Positions 8,753-16,266 of a stretch of DNA of 64,000 nucleotides are shown piece by piece. The number at the start of each line of letters is the position of its first letter. The first letter of the stretch is position 1. The stretch lies in NCBI RefSeq assembly GCF_020873895.1, contig NZ_JAHWGT010000005.1, forward strand, positions 124,001 to 188,000. The letters are read 5' to 3'. Made by a program: the position numbers and the translations under genes. This DNA comes from Streptomyces sp. DH12 (lineage in GTDB: Bacteria > Actinomycetota > Actinomycetes > Streptomycetales > Streptomycetaceae). Below the pieces are notes generated by a model. That model was not told the DNA's origin. It was given only the letters and a program-made list of their open reading frames with translations, and ran no database searches.

Positions 8753-9256
8753 ATGTCCACGTACGAGACGATGTCGCTCCACCTGGAGACCGAGCGGCTG
8801 ACACTGCGGCCCTGGGCCGAGTCGGACGCCGACGACCTCCGCGCCCTCCACTCCGAGCGCGGCAACGGGACACCCACGGTCGAGCACGCCCGGGCGCTCA
8901 TCGCGAAGCAGCTCACGGCGACGGCGGCCACGGGAATCGCCCTCCTGCCCGTCCAGCGCCGTGGCGAGGGCGACTTCATCGGCTACTGCGGCCTGACCGT
9001 CGGCCGCGCCGCCCTGCGGGAGCCTGGGATCGCGTACGAGCTGTTCCGGCGCGCGCACGGGCGCGGCCACGCCGCCGAAGCGGCCCACGCGGTACTCGCC
9101 GCCGCTGCCGCGACCGGGCGGACGCGGCTCTGGGCGACCGTCGGCACAGGGAACACCCCTTCGTTCCGCGTCCTCGCGAAGCCGGGCTTCGAGCGGCGTC
9201 ACGTGGCCGTGGACGATCGCGGCGAGCACGTATGGCTCACACGCTCGTTGCCGTGA
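8753..9256 (+). CDS. GNAT-family N-acetyltransferase
   Basis: 167 residues from ATG 8753; a second in-frame ATG at 8771 is possible. It opens LETERLTLRPWAESDADDL, the usual start of RimJ/RimL-like GNATs, continues FIGYCGLTV, and carries an acetyl-CoA pyrophosphate-loop region RRAHGRGHAAEAAHAVLAAA. The C-terminal part NTPSFRVLAKPGFERR matches the family strand-helix end. It likely acetylates a small amine or protein N-terminus in the cytoplasm. Slightly shorter than the usual ~175. Confidence 0.85.
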   Translation: MSTYETMSLHLETERLTLRPWAESDADDLRALHSERGNGTPTVEHARALIAKQLTATAATGIALLPVQRRGEGDFIGYCGLTVGRAALREPGIAYELFRRAHGRGHAAEAAHAVLAAAAATGRTRLWATVGTGNTPSFRVLAKPGFERRHVAVDDRGEHVWLTRSLP

Positions 9257-9495
9257 CGCGGCGCCGCGCCGCGCCGGGCCGCGTGCTCGATGACAGCCGG
9301 CGCCCGGGAACCGCGCGGTCATACGGAACGCCGGTTCCGGCGCCGGGGGTCGACGCGAGGGGTCCCGGGCCGCACGGCGACCCAACGGTGCCGGGCCCCT
9401 CCTCTTACCACCTTCGCCTGTGTGATTCTTTCCGGGTACACAAAGGGGGGCGGGGGAGAACCGGTGTCCCCCTGACCACGAGGGAAGAGGGGGAC
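9257..9495. other. Intergenic region before the toxin gene
   Basis: No gene seen. Imperfect GC arms at about 9357-9403 (GAGGGGTCCCGG and CCGGGCCCCTC) could end the GNAT transcript. The AT-richer stretch 9405-9445 is a plausible promoter area for the toxin gene; no clear -35/-10 pair was picked. Confidence 0.4.
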
Positions 9496-12400
9496 ATGGA
9501 CCCGATCACCACGCCACGCAGACGGCGTTCGCGGCCCGCGTTGTTCGCGGCCACGGCGCTCACCGTGGCCCTGAGCGTGTTCGGCACGACCGCAGCCGGG
9601 GCTGCCCCGGCACGGACCGGCTCCGACCAGCCGGCGCCGAGCGGCCGTGCCCAGGTCGTCGAAGCATGGCAGAAGGGGGGTCCGGCGACCCGGCTCGCCG
9701 CCGAGCAGGCGCTCGTCGGCACGGACGCCGACATCCGGGAGTTCCTGGACACGGCGATGCGCGTCGCGGCCGAGGAGGACGACCGCCTGACGGCCCTGCG
9801 GATGCTCAACACCGCGGGCCCCGGCGTGCGCGAGGCCGCGCAGCAGGCGCTGAGCGGGACGCCCACCGCGCTGCGGGCGTTCCTGGAGTCGGGCATCCCC
9901 GGCCCCCTCCAGCACGACCAGCGCGCCGAGGTCCTGCGCGTCATGAACACCGGTGACCGCGCCGTGCGCACCGCCGGGCAGGCCGCTCTCGACGCGGGTA
10001 CGCCCGAGGCGCTCGGCGCCTTCCTCAACACCGGGCAGCACAAGGCCCGCGAGGAGGACGAGCGGTTCCGCACCATCCAGATCATGAACGCCGGCGGCCC
10101 CCTCGTCCGGCAGGCCGCCGGCGAGGCGCTGTCGGGCAGCGCCGCCGACATCCGGGAGTTCCTGGACAACGGGCAGCACGCCGCCCGCGCGCGCGACCAG
10201 GAGAGCATGACGGTCGCCCAGCTCGCCGAGGTGGCCGCCGAGGCGAGCAAGCGCGCCAAGCGGGAGACCGACCTGGCGAAGGCCGCCTCCAGCAAGGCCC
10301 AGGCCGCGGCGGAGGAGGCACGCAAGGCCGCCGTGCGCGCAGCCGAGGAGACCGCCGCAGCCAAGGACGACGCCAAGAAGGCCAGCCGGGCAGCGGGCCG
10401 CGCCGCCGAGGCCGCGCAAGGCGCCGCGCAGGCCGCCCGTACCGCGATCGGCGCGGCCAACCAGGCCACCTCGGCCGCCCGCATCGCGGCGAACGCGGCC
10501 ACGGCCGCCGCCTCCGCCGCGGCCGCCGCCGGCCAGGCCGCCTCCCGCGCCTACCACTCGGCGAGCGCCGCGGTGAAGGACGCGGGACAGGCCGCAGCCG
10601 CCCGTCAGGCCGCGCAGGACGCCCGTACGGCGGCCGCCGGCGCGCGTACCGCGGCGGGCGCCGTCCTGAAGGCGATCGAGGCGATCGGCCAGGCGGTCAA
10701 CTCCGCCCGCGCCGCGGCCAGCGCCGGCGCCAACGCCGCTGCCGCCGCCGCTGCCGCCGCCGAGGCGGGGACGCACTCGGCGACGGCGGGCGCCGAGGCC
10801 CGCCGGGCCGCCGCCGCCGCGGCCGAGGCCCGCCGCGCCGCCTCCATCGCGAACAGCGCCGCCAACCGCGCCGAGTCGCTGGCCGCCCAGGCCGCCGTCG
10901 CGGCGCAGGAGGCGCGCACCGCCGCCGACAACGCCGCCAGGCACGCCGACGCCGCCGCCGCGGCGGCCGAGGACGCCGCCGCTCACGCCGGCCAGGCCGC
11001 CGACTGGGCCAACAAGGCCACCGCCCACGCCAACGCGTCCCTCACCGCCGCCAAGGAGGCGAGGTCCGCCGCCGACCAGGCCCGCAAGACGGAGGCGCTG
11101 GCCCGCGAGACGGAGGCCGCGGAGCTGGCCGCCGACAAGGACCAGGCCGTACAGACCGCGGAGGACCTGAAGAAGAAGTACGAGGCCCAGCAGGCGCAGG
11201 TCGCCTGGGACGAGGCCGAGGCCGCCCGGCGCGACGCGGAGACCAAGCAGCTCCTCGCCGACGCCGCCGCGCCGTCGACCGAGCCCGCCGCCGCCCTGGC
11301 CAAGGCCCGCAAGGCGGCGCTGAACCTGGCCGCAGACAGCGGCCCGTGGACCGGGAAGGCCGCGGAGGAGGCGCTCGCGGGCAGCGACGCCGCCGTCATG
11401 ACGTGGGTACGGACGGGCCGCCAGGTCGCGGAGGAGCAGGACGACCGCGCGCGGGTGACCCACCTTCTGCTGACCGGGAACGAGGCCATGAAGGCGGCCG
11501 CCGAGACCGCGCTCGCCGGGGACCACGCACGCGTCAAGGAGTTCCTGGAGACCGGCCAGCACACCGTCATGGCCGACGACTACCGGGTGCGGACCCTGGA
11601 GATCATGCGGACCGGCGGTCCCGCCGTACGGCGCGAGGGCAGCGCCGCGATCGACTCGGGAACCACCGAGGCCCTGCGCGACTTCATCAAGACCGGCCAG
11701 CACAGGGCCCGCGAGGAGGACGACCGCGCGGAAACGCTGCGGATCATGAACGGCGGCGGCGCCCACACCAAGGCCGCCGCGGAGATCGCGCTCGCCGGCC
11801 CGCCGCCGCTGCTGCGCACCTTCGTCCAGTTCGCGCAGCACAAGGCCGCCAAGAAGGACTACGACACCGCCATGCACGTGGCGTCCGTCCGGCGCCTGGT
11901 CGCCGACGCGGCGCTGTCCGCCGCCAAGGCCGAGCAGCAGGCCGCGGAGGGCGCGAAGGCCGCGGCGGACGCACGCGGTGCCGCCGAGGCGGCGGCGGGC
12001 TACGCCCGACAGGCCAAGGCCGCCTCGGACGCGGCCCAGGTGTACGCCGCCGACGCCGCCCGGTCCGCCGAGCAGGCCGAGGCGTCCGCCAAGCAGGCGG
12101 CCGAGTCCGCCCGGCAGGCCAGGGCCGCCGCCGACCGGGCGAACGACGCCGCGGCCGCGGCCGGACGCTCCGCGAGCGAGGCGGCGGCCTCCGCCGTGCG
12201 GGCGGCGGCCTCCGCCGACTACGCCTACCAGCAGGCCGACCGTGCCGCGGCCGCCGCCATCGCCGCCGGCAAGGACGCCGCCGAGGCCGCGGCGGCGGCG
12301 TACGAGGCGGTCCTCATCGCCGTGGTGAAGCTCATCGAGGAAGCGAAGAAGGACGACGGCACGGAGATCGGCACCGGCGAGCAGGACTACCCCGGCGAGG

Positions 12401-13053
12401 GCGAGGACCTGACCGGTGAGGGCGGCCTGTCCGCCGCGGACAAGGCCACGCTGGTGCTCGACATCACCGGCATCTTCGACCCGTCGCCCGTCAGCGACGG
12501 CGCCTCGGGGCTGCTCAGCCTCTTCCGCGGCGACTTCGCGGGCGCGGGCCTGTCGGCCGCCGCGCTCATCCCGTACGCGGGCGACGCGCTCGCCAAGCCG
12601 GCGAAGTTCGCGAAGTACCTGGACAAGTTCGAGAACCTCGCCAAGCACGCCACCGACCTCGACTGGGTCGGCAAGGCCGCGCACAGCCTGAAGCACCTCT
12701 CGCCGAACCAGTGGCACGACGCGCTCACCAAGATGAACAAGCTGTCCGGTGACGCCGCGAAGATGTACCAGAACAAGCGGTACGTGCAGGCCGCCGACAA
12801 GTTCGGACTGCCCACCAACGGGCCGGTGCCGTTCGTCCCGCGCAAGGACTGGGACGTGAACCGCCCGCAGGTCAGGGGCGGCGGCTTCGAGGACAAGTAC
12901 GGCAACATCTGGACCCGGGCCAAGGACGGCAAGGACGAGTGGGACGTCCAGATCCCGAAGGGCAAGGGCTTCGAGACGTTCGCGGGCAGCAAGAACCAGG
13001 GCAAGGACTACTCCCACGCGAACATCTCCAGGGACGGCAAGGTGACCCACTGA
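9496..13053 (+). CDS. Secreted polymorphic toxin with ALF repeats, Ala-rich coiled coils and C-terminal toxin domain
   Basis: 1185 residues. ATG 9496 is chosen for its purine-rich site (GGGAAGAGGGGG) and because a signal peptide follows (RRRR, hydrophobic 14-34, cleavage near AGA-AP). Then: ALF repeats ~55-235 (units such as GTDADIREFLDTAMRVAAEEDDR and TGQHKAREED), an Ala-rich coiled coil ~240-595, a second ALF block ~600-790, a second coiled coil ~795-945, a pre-toxin linker ~975-1045 (VLDITGIFDPSPVSDGAS, ALIPYAGDALAKP), and a compact Lys/Asp/His-rich tip ~1120-1185 (FEDKYGNIWTRAKDG, WDVQIPKGKG, HANISRDGKVTH). The tip resembles small nuclease toxins (Ntox37-like is my best guess). Actinobacterial ALF toxins act between neighbouring bacteria. 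The next gene overlaps the stop and is the expected immunity gene. Confidence 0.85.
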   Translation: MDPITTPRRRRSRPALFAATALTVALSVFGTTAAGAAPARTGSDQPAPSGRAQVVEAWQKGGPATRLAAEQALVGTDADIREFLDTAMRVAAEEDDRLTALRMLNTAGPGVREAAQQALSGTPTALRAFLESGIPGPLQHDQRAEVLRVMNTGDRAVRTAGQAALDAGTPEALGAFLNTGQHKAREEDERFRTIQIMNAGGPLVRQAAGEALSGSAADIREFLDNGQHAARARDQESMTVAQLAEVAAEASKRAKRETDLAKAASSKAQAAAEEARKAAVRAAEETAAAKDDAKKASRAAGRAAEAAQGAAQAARTAIGAANQATSAARIAANAATAAASAAAAAGQAASRAYHSASAAVKDAGQAAAARQAAQDARTAAAGARTAAGAVLKAIEAIGQAVNSARAAASAGANAAAAAAAAAEAGTHSATAGAEARRAAAAAAEARRAASIANSAANRAESLAAQAAVAAQEARTAADNAARHADAAAAAAEDAAAHAGQAADWANKATAHANASLTAAKEARSAADQARKTEALARETEAAELAADKDQAVQTAEDLKKKYEAQQAQVAWDEAEAARRDAETKQLLADAAAPSTEPAAALAKARKAALNLAADSGPWTGKAAEEALAGSDAAVMTWVRTGRQVAEEQDDRARVTHLLLTGNEAMKAAAETALAGDHARVKEFLETGQHTVMADDYRVRTLEIMRTGGPAVRREGSAAIDSGTTEALRDFIKTGQHRAREEDDRAETLRIMNGGGAHTKAAAEIALAGPPPLLRTFVQFAQHKAAKKDYDTAMHVASVRRLVADAALSAAKAEQQAAEGAKAAADARGAAEAAAGYARQAKAASDAAQVYAADAARSAEQAEASAKQAAESARQARAAADRANDAAAAAGRSASEAAASAVRAAASADYAYQQADRAAAAAIAAGKDAAEAAAAAYEAVLIAVVKLIEEAKKDDGTEIGTGEQDYPGEGEDLTGEGGLSAADKATLVLDITGIFDPSPVSDGASGLLSLFRGDFAGAGLSAAALIPYAGDALAKPAKFAKYLDKFENLAKHATDLDWVGKAAHSLKHLSPNQWHDALTKMNKLSGDAAKMYQNKRYVQAADKFGLPTNGPVPFVPRKDWDVNRPQVRGGGFEDKYGNIWTRAKDGKDEWDVQIPKGKGFETFAGSKNQGKDYSHANISRDGKVTH

Positions 13054-13505
13054 TGTTGTTCAAGCCGACGGACGTCGTGGCCCGGGTGTTCCTCAACACC
13101 CGGGACGCGGCCACGGCGGACGCGTCCATGCGCGAGTGCCTGGACCTGGTGGCCGAGCTGGCGCCGGTGAGCGTCGCCTTCGAGCAGGCCGATCCGGCGG
13201 GGCTGCGCCACGGGTTCCTCGTGGAACTCATGGTGGTCCTGCCGCCGGCCCCGGCGGAGCGCCCCGACGAGGTGCTGCTCACCACGGTCCGGCCGCTGAT
13301 CGGGCGGCTCGGTCTGGACGAGGCGCTGTTCGCGCTCGACGACCCGTCCGGCAGGACCGGCGGCATCCTCGTCCCCGAGCACCACCGGGACGAACGGCGC
13401 ACGGCCTGCGGCGCGTACTGGATGCTCGCGGGCGTCGGCGTCGACCCGCTGACCGGCCAGGACACCGACGAGGCGGACTACGAGGGCGACGGCGACGACC
13501 TCTGA
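13053..13505 (+). CDS. Candidate immunity protein for the upstream toxin
   Basis: 150 residues. Its ATG shares a base with the toxin stop (TGATG), which forces coupling and sets the start; the frame upstream is only a shadow of the toxin. The sequence (VVARVFLNTRDAATADASM, ELMVVLPPAPAERPDEVLL, GTGQDTDEADYEGDGDDL-like acidic tail) is cytoplasmic and strongly acidic, as expected for binding a basic nuclease tip. Family not recognised; the immunity role rests on position and charge. Confidence 0.8.
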   Translation: MLFKPTDVVARVFLNTRDAATADASMRECLDLVAELAPVSVAFEQADPAGLRHGFLVELMVVLPPAPAERPDEVLLTTVRPLIGRLGLDEALFALDDPSGRTGGILVPEHHRDERRTACGAYWMLAGVGVDPLTGQDTDEADYEGDGDDL

Positions 13506-13519
13506 CCCGTGTCCGTGCC

Positions 13520-13559
13520 GCTCCGGGCGGCGGGGCCACCCGGCCCCGCCGCCCGGAGC
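13520..13559 (+). terminator. Strong hairpin after the toxin-immunity operon
   Basis: Perfect 18-base arms (starting GCTCCGGGCGGC) with a 4-base loop, 15 bases after the immunity stop, followed by tcttctctt. Confidence 0.85.
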
Positions 13560-13651
13560 TCTTCTCTTCGTGGGGGAGGCTCACGGACAGCGGTGTCAGT
13601 GGTGCGTGATGGGATGGCCGCACTCTGCCGTCGTTCCACCGGGAGGCCCCT

Positions 13652-13930
13652 GTGACGCCCTCGTACCCGTCCCTGACCCGCGCGCTGGCCGAGATCCTGG
13701 TCGATGTCCTGCACTTCGTCGACGGCAGCGATGACGAGCAGATGGACCAGGACGACGCGGTCAAGGTCATGGAGGGTGTCGCCTACGTGATCAGCGCGTT
13801 GCCGAGCGATCAGCGACAGGAGCTGACCGAACTGGTCGGGGTCATGGCGGACGCCGAGTGCGACCCGGCTCGCCGCGAGTTCCTGCAAGAGTTCCCGGAG
13901 ACCTTCGGGCTGATGGACGACGAGTTCTGA
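13652..13930 (+). CDS. Small acidic unknown protein
   Basis: 92 residues from a GTG preceded by GGGAGG. Entirely helical and acidic (DVLHFVDGSDDEQMDQDD, EFLQEFPETFGLMDDEF). Acidic small proteins next to toxins are often extra immunity factors, but a terminator separates it from the toxin operon and I see no recognised family. Confidence 0.65.
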   Translation: MTPSYPSLTRALAEILVDVLHFVDGSDDEQMDQDDAVKVMEGVAYVISALPSDQRQELTELVGVMADAECDPARREFLQEFPETFGLMDDEF

Positions 13931-14337
13931 GCGGGCTTCCCGGGGGAGCAGGACCGCGCTCGCGGGGGAGTCCACAGCCGGCGCGGCCGACGCGGTGTGG
14001 GTGCTCGACGTCATGTACGAGCACGGGCGTGCCCCGGCCGACGTGTCGTACCACGAGGACCGCCCGTCCCGTCCGGCGGACGTGACCATCCTGCCCCGCG
14101 CCTCTTCACGGGCATCGGCCTCTACCCCGGCGGTGCCACCACCGGGGGAGGACCGGGCCCCGCGCCCGCCTTCCGTGCCCCGGCCGGCGAGGGACGGCTG
14201 CGCTGGGCCCATCCCGCCCGGTGGGCCGGCGACCCGGCCGTGCCCGACGGCCCGCTGCCCTCCCGCCATCGCTTTCCCTCAGCCGGGACGGACGGCCGCC
14301 GCCCGCCGGATGCGCTCCCGCCGACGCCCTCCGGAGG
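13931..14337. other. Possible gene debris
   Basis: Plus-strand frames give short protein-like pieces (VWVLDVMYEHGRAPADVSYH from about 13994; LFTGIGLYPGGATTGGG from about 14102) in different frames, with no start site or continuous ORF linking them. Probably remains of a decayed gene; parent not recognised. Confidence 0.3.
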
Positions 14338-15489
14338 TCAGCCCTGCTCCTGGGCGTACTGGGCCGCGTACCAGCCGGAGTCGACGGCGGGGTTGCGAAG
14401 GGCCCCCCAGAAGCGGTCGTCGGGTATCGGTGGCAGTGGCGGGTCGCCCAGGTCAGCGTGCAGGTCCGCACGCCAGTCGACAGTGAGGCGGCTGCGGATC
14501 CCCGCGCTCTCGTACACGGATCGGTAGGGGGAGCCCCAGATCCCGTGGGCCATCTTCTCCGCGGCCCATCTGCGATGGTCGTCGCGGTGGCTCTTCGCCT
14601 GCACCAGCACCTTGCGCAGGCGCAGGACCAGCGGGTGGGTCTGTTCCGGTCGTGGCGGGGCTTCGCCGCGATCCCACGCGTCCAGGGCCGACCGGATCTC
14701 CGGGTACGTGTGCAGGCCCGTTTCGACGGCCAGTCTGCGCAGCTGCTTCCGCGCGGCCTCAGCCACCCGCTCACGCGGCAGGACCGCGAGCAGCGCACCG
14801 AGTTCCTCGAATTCGTCCAGGAGGCTCGCGTGGAGGAGGTCGGTGGGGCCGCAGGACAGATCCAGCTCCGGCAGCTGCTCGTCGGGTCCGGGAAGGGGTT
14901 CGTCGGCGCTGCCCCATTCCGGGCGGGCAGGGCGGGCCCACTCCCACAGCAGCCGGCCGTTGAAGGTGACGGCGCCCGAGTCCCGGCCGCGCTCGAGCTG
15001 GTCGGCCAACTCTGTCAGATACCCGCCCAGGGAGTCGGCGTGCCCGAAACCGGTACCGGTCTCGTCGAAGAACCGTCCGACCGCACCGAAGGAGTCCCGC
15101 CCAGGGCGACAGTCGACCACGAGACCGTCGGAGGTCGCCCCATGGGAACCGAACTTCACGAAGCCGTGGTGCCAGTAGGACTCGGCGTCCTCCTCGTCGC
15201 GGTCTTCGGCGACGTGGCGCATGAACCTGGTGTCCTCGACGATCCCACCCACTCCGAGCAGCCGATCGTGCGTACGGAACAGGAAGGTCTCCGCGCCGTC
15301 CACTGCCCCGTTGTGCCGGAGCAGTGACGCGACCAGGTCGGGAGGGAAGGTGACGCCCAGTTCCTCCTGCGCTGCCGCTATCTCCTCGTGCGCCGCGGGC
15401 GGCCCGAGCGTCGCGAAGGTGCGAGGTGCATGCTCGCGCAGCCACTCGTCGATACGGTTCCAGGCATCCTGGACCAGGTCTTCTGTCAT
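14338..15489 (-). CDS. SMI1/KNR4 (SUKH) family protein
   Basis: 383 residues, starting MTEDLVQDAWNRIDEWLRE. The SUKH core is clear: HEEIAAAQEELGVTFPPDL then LLRHNGAVDGAETF, and FVKFGSHGATSDGLVVDC, the same fold as the 7.2 kb gene but with little direct similarity. The C-terminal half (ERVAEAARKQLRRLA, LRLRKVLVQAKSHRDDHRR) is helical and basic, ending in a Trp/Tyr-rich tail. The ATG at 15489 is preferred over the longer frame to 15636, whose extra residues look non-coding. Such proteins are often immunity or antitoxin-like; the partner is unknown. Confidence 0.8.
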   Translation of the reverse strand: MTEDLVQDAWNRIDEWLREHAPRTFATLGPPAAHEEIAAAQEELGVTFPPDLVASLLRHNGAVDGAETFLFRTHDRLLGVGGIVEDTRFMRHVAEDRDEEDAESYWHHGFVKFGSHGATSDGLVVDCRPGRDSFGAVGRFFDETGTGFGHADSLGGYLTELADQLERGRDSGAVTFNGRLLWEWARPARPEWGSADEPLPGPDEQLPELDLSCGPTDLLHASLLDEFEELGALLAVLPRERVAEAARKQLRRLAVETGLHTYPEIRSALDAWDRGEAPPRPEQTHPLVLRLRKVLVQAKSHRDDHRRWAAEKMAHGIWGSPYRSVYESAGIRSRLTVDWRADLHADLGDPPLPPIPDDRFWGALRNPAVDSGWYAAQYAQEQG

Positions 15490-15702
15490 GAGGCCGACCT
15501 TAAGGACGGACACTGACAGCCTGATCACCGCCCACCCGCGCCGCCCATCTGCCCCGCCCGTCAGCTGCGCCACCCGCCGCCGACTCGGGTGCTCACTGTC
15601 CGAGGTGAAACGCCCGGTCCCACCCGGTGACGGCAAGCCGCCCGGTGACAGCCGCCGTGCTCCGGCTCCGCTGCGGGTGGCTCACGGACTGTCAGGGGCG
15701 GC

Positions 15703-16260
15703 CTACAGGTCGAACTCCAGGTGCTCGATGTCGGTGAAGCGGACCTCCTCCAGGGAGCCGGCGCGGCGGCCGCCGTCCTGGAAGTACGTCTCCTTGAGCG
15801 CTTCGGCGGTGATCTGCCGGAGGCGGTCGTCGGTGGCGCCCTGGTCCCGGGCCTCGAAGAGGCGGGCGGCGTGGCGCGGCGGCAGGGCGACGGTCAGGTG
15901 CCGGACACGGTCCTCGTCGGTCGATCCGATCGGCGCGACGTAGCCGAGCCTGGCCCGGGTGTCGATCAGGATCCCGTCGGTGGTCGCCGCCTTCTTCTTG
16001 GCCCTCGCGCGGACCTGCGGCTGCCACCGCTTCTTGACCTCCGCCTCCATCCGGGCGGCCAGCTCCGGACGCGGCTGCTTGAGCCGGCCCTTCACATACC
16101 GTTCGACGGTGCGCTGGGAGATCCCCAGCATCCCCGCGACGGCCCTGGTGCTCTTCAACTGCCTGACCAGGTACCGCATCTGCGCACCGGCGGACTTGGG
16201 GGCGGGGCGGGTGAACGCCTTCTGCACCGCCTTGTCGAGACCGTCCCCGACCGTGCTCAT
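15703..16260 (-). CDS. tpg: Telomere-protecting terminal protein Tpg
   Basis: 185 residues, the usual Tpg length (~184). It covalently caps the 5' ends of linear Streptomyces replicons and primes end-patching synthesis. Visible features: an N-terminal DNA-binding helix-turn-helix (VAGMLGISQRTVERYVKG, ~41-58), the basic stretch VKKRWQPQVRARAKKKA, and TRARLGYVAPIGSTDEDR followed by LPPRHAARLFEARDQG. It starts 6 bases after the tap stop in the same operon, the classic tap-tpg order. Confidence 0.93.
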   Translation of the reverse strand: MSTVGDGLDKAVQKAFTRPAPKSAGAQMRYLVRQLKSTRAVAGMLGISQRTVERYVKGRLKQPRPELAARMEAEVKKRWQPQVRARAKKKAATTDGILIDTRARLGYVAPIGSTDEDRVRHLTVALPPRHAARLFEARDQGATDDRLRQITAEALKETYFQDGGRRAGSLEEVRFTDIEHLEFDL

Positions 16261-16266
16261 CCGCTG

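Noticed and set aside
9319-13050. 1243-codon minus-strand open frame
   Set aside because: It is the antisense shadow of the Ala-rich toxin gene; Gly/Leu/Val/Arg-rich, no ribosome site, no domains.
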